Positions 9,368 through 20,073 of a stretch of DNA of 40,804 nucleotides are shown here, piece after piece. Position 1 is the first letter of the stretch; every line of letters starts with the position of its first letter. The stretch is taken from positions 1-40,804 of the forward strand of contig CAIYHG010000174.1 of the NCBI GenBank assembly GCA_903925975.1, read 5' to 3'. The notes below the pieces were generated by a model. The model had not been told where the DNA came from. It saw nothing but the letters and a program-made list of their open reading frames with translations, and ran no database searches. The stretch comes from an uncultured Acidobacteriia bacterium. GTDB taxonomy: Bacteria > Acidobacteriota > Terriglobia > Bryobacterales > Bryobacteraceae. Position numbers and translations under genes: made by a program.

Positions 9368-9970
9368 ATGTCGCGTACGCTAGCCCTCACGCTCCTTATC
9401 ACACTCACGGCCGTCGTCGCACACGCGGGCGTCTTGACCTACGACACCACATTCTTCAGCGCTTCGGGTTCGACCCTCAATGGAGCGGCCGCGGGGTTTT
9501 TGCCAGTGCGGATCACGGGAACGTTTGACCCGGCCGACACCTATTTCTCCGACGGGGCCGCCTTGACCCCATTTAGTTCGATCACCGCTTACATAGACGA
9601 AACGGGCCCCTACACGGCGACTTTTCCGGGTTACTGGCGGCTTTTGACTTACGATTTTTCGGGCGAACACGCGGTCGGCTTTACGGATGCGCCGGGATAC
9701 GCGGGATTTCTGGGCATCTTCTCGTCTGTCAGTGGCCCCTACGCATGGTACGCGCCGGGGCCCGTAACGTTCGGTGGGTACGTCGGCGCCAGTACCGGAG
9801 CTTGGATCACACTACCGCTGGGAGAAGCTGGTAATTTCGTATTCAACGCGAGTCAAGCTCCGATGACGGCGAAAATTACCTCCGGTGCGGTCCCTGAGCC
9901 AACGGGGCTGGCATTCGGTGGATTGGCCGCACTGGCGCTCGGCGCAAGGCTCCGTCGACGCAAAGCCTGA
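9368..9970 (+). CDS. PEP-CTERM sorting domain-containing protein
   Basis: An exported protein carrying a C-terminal PEP-CTERM sorting signal, recognised by an exosortase that anchors or processes it during export. The start is ATG 9368, supported by AGGAG at 9359-9363; the open frame extends upstream to 9146 but has no protein-like features. The 200-residue product has a signal peptide (MSRTLALTLLITLTAVVAHA), a beta-rich domain of small and hydrophobic residues without cysteines, then VPEPTG, a hydrophobic helix and an arginine-rich tail (RLRRRK), the three-part PEP-CTERM layout. No exosortase gene is in the window. The specific function is unknown; members are often linked to extracellular matrix or surface material. 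Confidence 0.88.
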   Translation: MSRTLALTLLITLTAVVAHAGVLTYDTTFFSASGSTLNGAAAGFLPVRITGTFDPADTYFSDGAALTPFSSITAYIDETGPYTATFPGYWRLLTYDFSGEHAVGFTDAPGYAGFLGIFSSVSGPYAWYAPGPVTFGGYVGASTGAWITLPLGEAGNFVFNASQAPMTAKITSGAVPEPTGLAFGGLAALALGARLRRRKA

Positions 9971-10084
9971 ACTGCCCCCGCCGGGAATTTAGATTCGATT
10001 GGGAATCCGGACGCCGGCCGCCCCTAGTCGCCGGTAGCAACCAAGCTCACTCGCGCAATCCGCGGCCGACACGGAACCAGACTG

Positions 10085-11077
10085 CTAGTAAGCCCAGCGC
10101 CAAAGGCTCGCGCCCACGGTGAAGCCTGCGCCCACGGCAGCCAGCAGCACGATGTCGCCCTTCTTCAGGCGCCCTTCGCTGATCGCGTCGCGCGTTGCCA
10201 GCGGGATCGTAGCGGCCGTAGTGTTCCCGTAGCGCTGGATATTGATCATCACCTTTTCAGGCGCGATCACCAGCCGGTCGGCAACGGCGTTGATGATGCG
10301 GATGTTCGCCTGGTGCGGCACCATCAGGGCCACATCGTCGCCGGTGAGGCCGTTGCGCTTCAGCAGGTCGCGGCACGTTTCGAACATCTTGCGCACGGCG
10401 TACTTGAACACAGCCTGCCCGTCCTGATGCACGAAATGCAGTTTCTTATCCACCGTCTCGTGCGACGGCGGCATGCGGCTTCCGCCCGCCGGCATCCGCA
10501 GGGCCGGGCCGCCGGAACCATCCACTTCGCCCAGGAAATCGATAAACCCGCAGTCCTCGCCCTCGGCCGCGGGCTCAAGCAGCACCGCGCCCGCGCCGTC
10601 GCCGAACAATACGCACGTGGCGCGGTCCGTGTAATCGATGATCCTGCTCATCGTGTCGGCGCCGATCACCAGCACTTTCTCATGCGTGCCGCCGCCCACC
10701 AGATGCGTTCCCACATTCAGCCCGTAGACGAAGCTGGAACACGCCGCAATCAGATCGAACCCCCATGCGCCTTTTGCGCCCAGGCGGTGCTGCACCAGAC
10801 ACGCCGTAGACGGGAACATGTGGTCGGGAGTAACCGTGCAAACGATAATCGCGTTCACGTCCTTGGCGTCGATGCCATTCTGCGCCAGCGCGCACTTCGC
10901 CGCTTCCACGGCCATATCCGAAGTGGCCATGTCCGGGTCCGCGATGTGGCGCTCGTGAATGCCGGTTCGCTCCAGAATCCAATCGTTGCTCGTCTCTACC
11001 ATCTTCTCCAGGTCCAGATTCGTGAGAAGACGCGGCGGGGTATAGCACCCAAGGGCGCTGATTTTCACTTTTCGCAA
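10085..11077 (-). CDS. fabH: 3-oxoacyl-[acyl-carrier-protein] synthase III (FabH)
   Basis: This enzyme condenses acetyl-CoA or a branched short acyl-CoA with malonyl-ACP to start fatty acid synthesis. The catalytic triad is complete: C113 (IAACSSFVYGL), H255 (MVPHQANIR) and N285 (QRYGNTTAAT). I place the start at TTG 11077, which has AAAGGA 8 bases upstream and gives 330 residues. GTG 11068 three codons later is an alternative with no ribosome-binding site. The open frame running up to 11353 has no FabH-like sequence. It lies 62 bases downstream of an acyl-CoA ligase gene on the same strand, so the two are probably co-transcribed. Whether it prefers straight or branched primers cannot be read from the sequence. 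Confidence 0.93.
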   Translation of the reverse strand: MRKVKISALGCYTPPRLLTNLDLEKMVETSNDWILERTGIHERHIADPDMATSDMAVEAAKCALAQNGIDAKDVNAIIVCTVTPDHMFPSTACLVQHRLGAKGAWGFDLIAACSSFVYGLNVGTHLVGGGTHEKVLVIGADTMSRIIDYTDRATCVLFGDGAGAVLLEPAAEGEDCGFIDFLGEVDGSGGPALRMPAGGSRMPPSHETVDKKLHFVHQDGQAVFKYAVRKMFETCRDLLKRNGLTGDDVALMVPHQANIRIINAVADRLVIAPEKVMINIQRYGNTTAATIPLATRDAISEGRLKKGDIVLLAAVGAGFTVGASLWRWAY

Positions 11078-11139
11078 AGCTTCGTGTCCTTTAATTTCTA
11101 AGGGTAACCCATTGGCGCCGGAGCGCCCAAATTCACCGG

Positions 11140-12777
11140 CTACGCCGTGGCTTGGTTCGCGATCTCTTCCAGGCCGCGTTCCTTGATTTCCAGGTCGCGC
11201 ATGATGAATTTCTGGATCTTCTTCGTTACGGTCATTGGGAAGTCCGAAACGAAACGTACGTACTGCGGAATCTTGAAGTAGGCGATCTTGCCGCGGCAGA
11301 AATCCTGAATTTCTTCCGGGGTCGATGTATGGCCATTCTTCAACCGTACCCACGCCACCACCGTCTCGCCGAGCTTTGCGTCGGGAATCCCGACCACGTA
11401 TACGTCGGCGATCTTGGGGTGCGTGTGCAGAAACTGCTCAACCTCTACAGGATAAATATTCTCGCCGCCGCGAATGATGGTGTCCTTGGCGCGTCCCTTG
11501 AAGCTGATGTAACCGTCGGGCCGCATGATGGCGAGGTCCCCGGTGTGCAGCCAGCCCTCGGAATCCACCACCGCATCCGTCGCCTTCGGGTCCGCGTCGT
11601 AGCCCTCCATTACCAGATAGCCGCGCGTGCACAACTCGCCCTGTTCGCCGGTCGGAAGGTCGGCGCCGGTCTCCGGGTGGACGATCTTCACTTCGGTATT
11701 GGCCAGCGCGGGCCCCACCGTCATCACGCGGTGGTCGAATGTATCGTCCACGGAGGAAAGCGTGATTACCGGGGATGACTCGGTCTGGCCATACGGGATG
11801 GTCATCCGCTGTACGTGCATCCGCTCGCCGACCTTCTTCATGAGCTCGATAGGGCACGGAGCGCCAGACATTACGCCTTTGGTCAGCGAACTCAGATCGA
11901 AGCTCTCGAAATCCGGCAGTGACATCTCGGCCACGTACATAGTGGGCACGCCGTAGAGCATCGTGGCGTGCTCATTCTGGACCGCAGCCAGCGTGGCGTG
12001 CGCATCGAACTGCGGCGAAGGCATGATCAGCGTAGCGCCATAAACGCACGAAACCATGGAGCCGATGACCGAACCGAAACAGTGGTAGAGCGGAACCGGC
12101 GCGCAAATGCGGTCGTCCGGTCCTGCCCCGAGCGCCAAGCCAATCGCCATCCCGTTGTTGACCAGGTTGCGATGCGTCAGCAGCACTCCCTTCGGATTGC
12201 CGGTGGTGCCCGAGGTGTACTGGATATTGGCCACGTCTTCCGGCTTGCCTAAGTCCTCCGGGCAGTCCACGCCGGCGGCGATCATGTCTTCCCACGATTT
12301 CGCCCCGATATAGATCACGCGGTCGAGCGGTAGCGTCTCCCCGTTGCGGGATTCTTCGAGGATCTCGTGGTAGTTCGCCCGCGCGTCCTTCTCATGAAGG
12401 AACAAGGCGCGGATGTGCGACTTCCGGAGCACGTATCGCAGTTCGTGCGAACGGTAAGCGGGGTTTACGTTTACCAGCACCAGCCCGGCGCGCGAGGCGC
12501 TGTGCTGCAGCAGTATCCATTCCAGGCAATTGCTGGCCCAGATTCCGACGCGGTCGCCGCGGTTCAGGCCGAGTCCGGCCAGCCCGCGCGCGGTCCGCGT
12601 AACTTCGCGGTCCAGTTCGGCCCAAGTAAGCCTAACGCCTTGATGGCAAACCACCAAGGCTTCTCCCTTCGGGAACCTGGCGGCAGTATGCGCCAGAAGT
12701 TGTGAGATCGTTTTCTCGATCAGGGGGACAGCCGGACCGCGCGTATAGCTGAGCGCGGAGGCGCTATTTGTTGTCAC
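11140..12777 (-). CDS. AMP-binding acyl-CoA synthetase (fatty acid-CoA ligase)
   Basis: A member of the adenylate-forming superfamily that activates a carboxylic acid, probably a medium- or long-chain fatty acid, to its CoA thioester with ATP. The phosphate-binding loop YTSGTTGNPKG is at residues 187-197. The adenine-side motif IPYGQTESSPV, the HTGDLA motif and the hinge region (GRAKDTIIRGGENIYPVEVE) follow in order. The C-terminal catalytic lysine lies in the TVTKKIQKF segment. The 545-residue length is usual. The start is GTG 12777; no ATG lies nearby and the ribosome-binding site is weak. It is upstream of fabH on the same strand, fitting a lipid role. The exact substrate is unknown. Confidence 0.92.
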   Translation of the reverse strand: MTTNSASALSYTRGPAVPLIEKTISQLLAHTAARFPKGEALVVCHQGVRLTWAELDREVTRTARGLAGLGLNRGDRVGIWASNCLEWILLQHSASRAGLVLVNVNPAYRSHELRYVLRKSHIRALFLHEKDARANYHEILEESRNGETLPLDRVIYIGAKSWEDMIAAGVDCPEDLGKPEDVANIQYTSGTTGNPKGVLLTHRNLVNNGMAIGLALGAGPDDRICAPVPLYHCFGSVIGSMVSCVYGATLIMPSPQFDAHATLAAVQNEHATMLYGVPTMYVAEMSLPDFESFDLSSLTKGVMSGAPCPIELMKKVGERMHVQRMTIPYGQTESSPVITLSSVDDTFDHRVMTVGPALANTEVKIVHPETGADLPTGEQGELCTRGYLVMEGYDADPKATDAVVDSEGWLHTGDLAIMRPDGYISFKGRAKDTIIRGGENIYPVEVEQFLHTHPKIADVYVVGIPDAKLGETVVAWVRLKNGHTSTPEEIQDFCRGKIAYFKIPQYVRFVSDFPMTVTKKIQKFIMRDLEIKERGLEEIANQATA

Positions 12778-12966
12778 GGAAACTTCAGTGTATTCGATGG
12801 CTCGCCCGCGTGGGGCTAAATTCCAGTTATGGGGTTATTTAAGATAGTGATACCTGAAATTGCCCGCCTCCGATTGCGTGGCTTCGAGGCTCGGCTCAGG
12901 CTCCGCGCAGTCCCCCGAAAAGGGGAGTGTCGCGCGTCTTCGCCGCGCTATATACTGAGCCCAAGT

Positions 12967-14763
12967 ATGAGGAACTGCTTCGTAGCCCCCGTTTTGTCCC
13001 TCGCCGCCGCCTTTCTGGCGACTGCGCAGGCCCCGCCGAATGTCCCGAACGAAGGCGCCCGCCAGACGCAGGCGCCCAGCCTGCAAATCGATCGCGACAT
13101 CGAATACGCTCGCCCCGGCGGCCGCTCATTGAAACTGGACCTTTACCGCCGCCTGCCCGCGGCGGCTCCCAGCCCGGTCGTGGTGTGGCTCAATTCCGGC
13201 GAGTGGTCCCCCGGCAGCAGGTATCCCACGCCCGCCGCCGCCCTCACTACCTATGGCTACTCAGTAGCCAGCATCGACTACCGGCCCGGCTCCGAAGCTC
13301 CGTTTCCCGCCCAGATCAACGACGCCAAAGCGGCCATTCGCTGGCTCCGCGCCAACGCCGCCAAATACAACCTGGACCCCGCCCACATCGGCGTTTGGGG
13401 ATTCGGAGGCGGCGGACACCTGGCCGCCTTGCTCGGCACTTCCGGCGATGTGAAGGAGCTCGAAGGCGATCTCGGCAATCCGGATCAGTCCAGCCGCGTA
13501 CAGGCCGTGGTTGATTTCAGCGGCCCCATCGACCTGCTCCGCATGGATAAGCTGGGGACCCAGCCGCGCTCCACTGCCGCGAATGCCCCCGAAGCCGTAT
13601 GGCTCGGCGGCCCGCTGCCCCAGAATGCGGCAAAGGCGAAAGCCGCCAACCCGGTCACCTACATCTCCAAGGACGACGCACCCTTCCTGATCGTTCACGG
13701 CACGGCCGACGCGGAAATCCCCACCCGCCAAAGCCAGATTCTCGTTTCCGCCCTCAAGGTGGCTGGAATCGATGCGTCCCTCGAATTGCAGGTCGGCATC
13801 GGGCATGAGATCGGCCCGCTGCTGAACCAGCCGGTGCTCGAAATGGTCACGGGTTTCTTCTATCAGCGCCTGCGCGGGCAGAGGCAGGAAGCGCAGCTTT
13901 CGAGCTTCCTCGCCACCCCTTCGGATTCCTACGTGGATCCCATCGCGCTCGACCTGGCGGGAACGCTGTACAAGACTTACGCCACCCCGTCGCGCGGGCC
14001 GAATACCGTTGCCAGTTACCGCCTCTACCTGCCGCCCGATTACGAATCCAGCAAAACGCGCCGTTATCCCGTCATCTACTTCCTGCACGGCATGAGCGTG
14101 GATAGCAAGCGCCCGCTTACCGCCGGATACGTGGCTCGCATCGACGCCGATATCCGCGCCGGAATCATGCCGCCCGTAATCGTCGTAATCCCACAGGGCT
14201 TGAACGCAGGCTGGTGGGTGGATTCGAAGGACGGCAAGTACCCCACCGAAAGCATCATCGTGAAGGACCTCATCTCCCACGTGGACGGCGCCTACCGCAC
14301 CATCGCGCGGCGGGAAGCGCGCGCCATCGAAGGCCACTCCATGGGCGGCTACGGCGCGCTGCGCATCGGCTTCAGCCACCCCGAGTTATTCTGCGCAGTC
14401 ACGGGGAACTCGGCGGCCATGGTCCCCTTTGAAAGCGTGAACAACGGCCGCAACGGCGCTGACGCGCCAGCCGTGGTGACGTTCGGCAACGACCCGGCCT
14501 ACTTCGACGCCGCCAGCCCCTTCACCATCGCCGAGAAAAACCCAGAGAAGCTGCGGACCCAGAAGATCCGCCTCATCGTGGGGGACAAAGACAACCTGAT
14601 TGTACGTTCGGTGGCGCTCGATGAAACCCTGAAGAAGCTAAACGTGCCGCACGAGTTCACCCCCGTGCCGGGTTCGCCGCACAACCACGATCAGTTGCTG
14701 GCGTTCATGACCTGGGACCCGTTTGAGTTCTACGGCAAGCTTTTCGCCGGCGTAACGAAGTAG
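12967..14763 (+). CDS. Exported two-domain alpha/beta hydrolase: degenerate esterase fused to an intact esterase
   Basis: A 598-residue exported protein of two hydrolase domains. The start ATG 12967 opens a signal peptide (MRNCFVAPVLSLAAAFLATA); the upstream open frame is not protein-like. The N-terminal domain (about 45-310) resembles the BD-FAE/carboxylesterase group, but its nucleophile-elbow reads GFGGGGHLA, so the serine position (residue 147, codon GGA at 13405) is glycine. D248 and H280 are still present. The C-terminal domain (about 320-598) is an esterase D/feruloyl-esterase-like enzyme with S458 in GHSMGG, D540 or D542, and H572 or H574. One domain is thus probably catalytic and the other a binding or structural domain. 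It likely cleaves ester bonds in plant or microbial polymers outside the cell; the substrate is unknown. Confidence 0.88.
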   Translation: MRNCFVAPVLSLAAAFLATAQAPPNVPNEGARQTQAPSLQIDRDIEYARPGGRSLKLDLYRRLPAAAPSPVVVWLNSGEWSPGSRYPTPAAALTTYGYSVASIDYRPGSEAPFPAQINDAKAAIRWLRANAAKYNLDPAHIGVWGFGGGGHLAALLGTSGDVKELEGDLGNPDQSSRVQAVVDFSGPIDLLRMDKLGTQPRSTAANAPEAVWLGGPLPQNAAKAKAANPVTYISKDDAPFLIVHGTADAEIPTRQSQILVSALKVAGIDASLELQVGIGHEIGPLLNQPVLEMVTGFFYQRLRGQRQEAQLSSFLATPSDSYVDPIALDLAGTLYKTYATPSRGPNTVASYRLYLPPDYESSKTRRYPVIYFLHGMSVDSKRPLTAGYVARIDADIRAGIMPPVIVVIPQGLNAGWWVDSKDGKYPTESIIVKDLISHVDGAYRTIARREARAIEGHSMGGYGALRIGFSHPELFCAVTGNSAAMVPFESVNNGRNGADAPAVVTFGNDPAYFDAASPFTIAEKNPEKLRTQKIRLIVGDKDNLIVRSVALDETLKKLNVPHEFTPVPGSPHNHDQLLAFMTWDPFEFYGKLFAGVTK

Positions 14764-14817
14764 AGGAAAACGCGGGGGGCCGGGGGCGCGGCGCCTCCCA
14801 AGTATTCGCGCGGCCAG

Positions 14818-14851
14818 GTGGGGCAGGCGGTTCCGCCTGCCAGGGCCTTTT
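14818..14851. terminator. Bidirectional hairpin terminator (GTGG-headed palindrome)
   Basis: GGCAGGCGG (14822-14830) pairs perfectly with CCGCCTGCC (14833-14841), between the convergent genes ending at 14763 and 14861. A T-run follows at 14848-14851 on the plus strand. The hairpin is directly preceded by GTGG (14818-14821), the same head seen on the REP-like repeats further on, so it may be both terminator and repeat. Confidence 0.6.
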
Positions 14852-14860
14852 CAACAAACT

Positions 14861-15991
14861 CTAGAACTTCCGCCCTAGCAGATGCCCCGCTACCGCGCCA
14901 GCGGCGCCGGCCGTTCCGTAGCGGTCTCGAAACATCCTGAGGTATAGCGCCTGCGTGTTCCTGGGCGGCGGCTTCTTGCCGTCTTTCTTGTGCAGCTTCA
15001 CCGCCCCCGAGGGGCACGTGCTCACGCACAAGCCGCAGCCGATGCACCGCTCTTCCGCCACTGCCGCCGGCTCGCTGCCCGAGGTGATTGCATCCATCTG
15101 GCACCGCGCTACGCAAGCGCCGCAGATCTCGCACGCATCGGCATCCACTTTCGCCACGAAATTGGTTTGAAAGGCGTCGACCGGCCTGGGCCATTTCTTC
15201 ACCGTCGCCAATACTCCGCAGCAGCAGCCGCAGCAGCAGCAGACGAAGAGCGGGTCTTGCGTGTTTTGAGGCTGCAGAACCAGGCCCACGCGGTCCGCTT
15301 CGTCGAGCAGTTCCAGCATGCCCTCACGGCTCACTTCGCGCGCGCCGGCTTTGGCAATCATCATCGTCGCGGCCACGCCATACATCAGGCACGTCTGCCT
15401 TTGCCCGGTAAGGCGGCACGGGTCGCCCGTCAAATCCTTGCCCTGCTTGCAAACGCAATTCAACGCGGCGAACGGCCCGGGTGTCTCCAGGGTGAATTTG
15501 CGGATGTCGTCGTAGCTGGCCACCGCGCGGTCCACGCTGATGGATTTGTATACCGGAACGGTCCGCATCTGCGGCGTTGGCATGGAGTACAGCGCCCGCC
15601 CGAAGTCTTCTTCGAGGTATGCCCGCATGTCCGTCTCGAACTCGGGTGTGAGGCGGTTCACCTGCGCTTCATACATGCCCACCACAAGCGGCGCCTTTGC
15701 GTACAGAGGGCCGTCTTTGCCCGGCAGCTTCTGTATGGCCCCCTTATCGGCCATCGCATCGAGTGCCGCCCGGAGTTCGTTCTCGCCGATCTCGTGCTTC
15801 ACGCGGGCATGGATTGCCCCGAGTTTCTCGGGTATTGCGCTCAGTTCAAGGGCCAGTCGCGCCTCCTCGGGTGTGAACAGCCGCTTCAGGATGCGGATTT
15901 CGACGCCCGATTCGGTGGCCGGAAAAGGAACCGGCATCCGGTCCAGGCGCCGCTGCAGCTCACGGTAGATCTCTCCATCCCCGGTATCCAT
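14861..15991 (-). CDS. 4Fe-4S dicluster protein with N-terminal winged-helix-like region and a run of cysteines
   Basis: An iron-sulfur protein of unknown function. Residues 30-100 look like a small winged-helix domain. A central region has cysteines at 179, 181, 192 and 201, which could hold a cluster. A remarkable run CCCCGCCC spans residues 251-258. Two ferredoxin-type 4Fe-4S motifs follow (C287, C290, C293, C297 and C316, C319, C322, C326) before a short hydrophobic end. The same order of parts occurs in a widespread uncharacterised family of anaerobe and environmental proteins, where the cysteine run is conserved. It has no signal peptide and is probably cytoplasmic. The start ATG is well supported by AAGGAGG on the minus strand (15999-16005). 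Its substrate and redox partner are unknown. It is divergent from lon. Confidence 0.85.
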   Translation of the reverse strand: MDTGDGEIYRELQRRLDRMPVPFPATESGVEIRILKRLFTPEEARLALELSAIPEKLGAIHARVKHEIGENELRAALDAMADKGAIQKLPGKDGPLYAKAPLVVGMYEAQVNRLTPEFETDMRAYLEEDFGRALYSMPTPQMRTVPVYKSISVDRAVASYDDIRKFTLETPGPFAALNCVCKQGKDLTGDPCRLTGQRQTCLMYGVAATMMIAKAGAREVSREGMLELLDEADRVGLVLQPQNTQDPLFVCCCCGCCCGVLATVKKWPRPVDAFQTNFVAKVDADACEICGACVARCQMDAITSGSEPAAVAEERCIGCGLCVSTCPSGAVKLHKKDGKKPPPRNTQALYLRMFRDRYGTAGAAGAVAGHLLGRKF

Positions 15992-16041
15992 GGTTTTACC
16001 TCCTTAGACGCTAGCCGAAACGGGCGCCAGCGGCAACCGAT

Positions 16042-16090
16042 CCCCGTGAAGCGGGGCTACTCCCAAATTTCCGCCATGACCGCATTTGGG
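16042..16090. promoter_or_regulatory. Inverted repeats in the divergent lon control region
   Basis: The 126-base gap between the Fe-S protein gene and lon holds two symmetric elements. CCCCG-TGAAG-CGGGG spans 16042-16056. CCCAAAT (16062-16068) and ATTTGGG (16084-16090) are 7-bp arms 15 bases apart, a spacing fit for a dimeric regulator. It sits just upstream of the lon start at 16118. I do not recognise the matching regulator. Confidence 0.35.
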
Positions 16091-16117
16091 CCGGGGAGTA
16101 CACTGAGGGTATTCGCC

Positions 16118-18514
<2,397 letters not shown>

Positions 18515-18637
18515 GGCTCGCGGGTTCACTGCCGATACACAACCGCAAAGGAGTTTCCCCGGGCTTGCGGCCGGAGCTCCTGCTGTCGGCATTTTCCGGG
18601 AACCCCGTTTCCTCAGTCCGGTACCCTGATTCTATCG

Positions 18638-19324
18638 CTATGAATGACCGCCGAACTCGATGCCCAACAAGAACTCTAGTTCGTGTCTTGGCGTGGAGAA
18701 CACCGGCTGACGTTCCTGGAAACCGCGTGAGAACCATAAAGAGTAGCGCAACTCCGGCTTTAAGTGGAGCCGCCGCAATCCGGCATCATAGGCCAACCCG
18801 ACCGAGACGCCGCTGGCAACTTTGTTAGTCAGTTCCCCAGGTTGCGAAGACGTTTGGAAAGTATCCTTGTACCCAGCGATCACTAGATCTTGGATAACGC
18901 GAGTGCGCTGGGTGAAGCCTGACAGGAGCGAGAACACTGGTCCGGCTCCAACACTTATACGCGTGAGCGGCGTCCAATGTAGAAGCACGGGCATCTCGAA
19001 CCGGTTTCCTGTTGTATTCGACCACGTGGAAACGGTTCCCGCATCCGACGCACTCTGACCATAAGAAGAGAAGGAATTATAACTTAGCTTGCGGTATAAC
19101 ACGTCAAGTTCCAGGTCTAGCCGATGTGGCAGCGACGCTCTGATTGTTGGCCCAAGAGTGTAGCGCAGCGTCTTCGATCCGTACGACTGGCGTCCGTGCG
19201 GCAGGCCACCGACTCCAACCGAAAAGTTCTCTGTAATGGGACTTCCAACCTTCATCCCGATCGCCAGCGGTTGGCCGACCATAACGCTGCAAAGGGCGAC
19301 AAACAACGCGGGGAATGATCGCAT
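18638..19324 (-). CDS. Exported outer-membrane beta-barrel-like protein
   Basis: A 228-residue protein with a signal peptide (MRSFPALFVALCSVMVGQPL) and then about eight alternating-residue beta strands (LRYTLGPTIRASL, LDLELDVLYRKLSY, RFEMPVLLHWTPL, ISVGAGPVFSLLSGF, SGVSVGLAYDAGL, LKPELRYSLWFS). It ends with a strand HELEFLLGIEF, as small outer-membrane barrels do. I infer a porin-like or OmpA-like barrel of unknown function. The family is not recognised by a specific motif. It is convergent with lon across 123 bases that hold no clear terminator. Confidence 0.75.
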   Translation of the reverse strand: MRSFPALFVALCSVMVGQPLAIGMKVGSPITENFSVGVGGLPHGRQSYGSKTLRYTLGPTIRASLPHRLDLELDVLYRKLSYNSFSSYGQSASDAGTVSTWSNTTGNRFEMPVLLHWTPLTRISVGAGPVFSLLSGFTQRTRVIQDLVIAGYKDTFQTSSQPGELTNKVASGVSVGLAYDAGLRRLHLKPELRYSLWFSRGFQERQPVFSTPRHELEFLLGIEFGGHS

Positions 19325-19487
19325 GCCCTACGTCGAGCACGCCAACCACCAAACGAATTCGATTGTGTACTTGAAGTGGGGTTATGGGACAGAACCGCCT
19401 TTTCGCTTCAGTCCCCGCCTTTGGCCCCCCGCGTGCTCATTACAACGTGTCGCACACTAACTCGAACAGAAACGTACACAAACACAA

Positions 19488-19643
19488 ATGCCCCAAAGCG
19501 AAGATCCCAGGAAGCGGCCCCTGTTGACGGCCGAACAACTGCACCGAATGATACGTCCGGAGCCCCCGAGGACGAAACGGGGAACCCCCCGCGAGGAGTT
19601 CGCGAAGCTATTCCGCCTGTCCGCCAGCGCCAGCGCAGCCTAA
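19488..19643 (+). CDS. Small ORF of 51 residues, uncertain
   Basis: An ATG-to-TAA frame encoding a basic 51-residue peptide (MPQSEDPRKRPLLTAEQLHR, then a KRGTPREEFAKLFRLS segment). The composition is protein-like, with a mixed helical middle, but there is no ribosome-binding site. It lies in a 400-base stretch otherwise empty before the transposase relic, and it may be a remnant. It is in a different frame from the relic and shows no HUH motif. Confidence 0.3.
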   Translation: MPQSEDPRKRPLLTAEQLHRMIRPEPPRTKRGTPREEFAKLFRLSASASAA

Positions 19644-19675
19644 CGTAACCGCGAGGCTACACCCCGGCTCGTTTT

Positions 19676-19730
19676 GTGGCGCAGGCTTCAGCCAGGCCAC
19701 CGGCTGGCGCCGGATTGAACAGACTGTGAC
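19676..19730 (+). repeat. Left 55-bp inverted repeat (REP-like, GTGG head)
   Basis: This begins GTGGCGCAGGCTTCAGCC and ends in AGACTGTGAC. The right copy at 20031-20085 is its reverse complement with 52 of 55 bases identical. It contains short palindromes (GGC-TTCA-GCC and CCGGC-TGGC-GCCGG) after a GTGG head. That is the layout of REP elements used by REP-associated tyrosine transposases. Confidence 0.8.
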
Positions 19731-20073
19731 CATGGCTTCCTCTGAGCTGAACCGTACCGGCCTGCCATTCTGGCGAACCGAATCATACGACCACTACGTG
19801 CGCAATCCGGAAGAGGGCAGCAGGATCGCGGCGTACATTGAAGCCAATCCGGTCAAGGCGGGCTTTGTTTCGAGGCATGAGGACTATCCGTGGTCTAGCG
19901 CGAACCCGAGGCAGAAAGTCGAGATGAATCTCGACTCTGCGCACTGGCCTGTGACCCCTGGTCAACCCGTTTGTTTTCAATATCTGCTTGGGGCAGAAAA
20001 ACGGAAGCTTCGCTGGTTGGCTTCCGCCGTGTCACAGTCTGTTCAATCCGGCGCCAGCCGGTGGCCCGGCTGA
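19726..20073 (+). pseudogene. REP-associated tyrosine transposase (RAYT, Y1/TnpA_REP family), N-terminus lost
   Basis: The frame carries the C-terminal part of a RAYT: TGLPFWRTESYDHYVRNPEE, then a helix RIAAYIEANPVKAGFV, then the DYPWSSA block, all family landmarks. The N-terminal half with the HUH metal-binding motif is missing; nothing matching it occurs upstream in any frame. The frame opens within the left inverted repeat, so the break coincides with the repeat, and its tail runs into the right repeat. It therefore cannot act alone. RAYTs process REP palindromes as single strands in other genomes. This is a decayed or non-autonomous copy between two REP units. Confidence 0.8.

Noticed and set aside
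10085..11353. Longer version of FabH starting at 11353
   Set aside because: The extra 92 residues do not resemble FabH and overlap the end of the acyl-CoA ligase gene; the family N-terminus begins at 11077 or 11068.
14990..16117. Upstream in-frame extension of lon by 376 codons
   Set aside because: It lies antisense to the Fe-S protein and does not resemble Lon; the Lon N-terminal domain starts right after ATG 16118.
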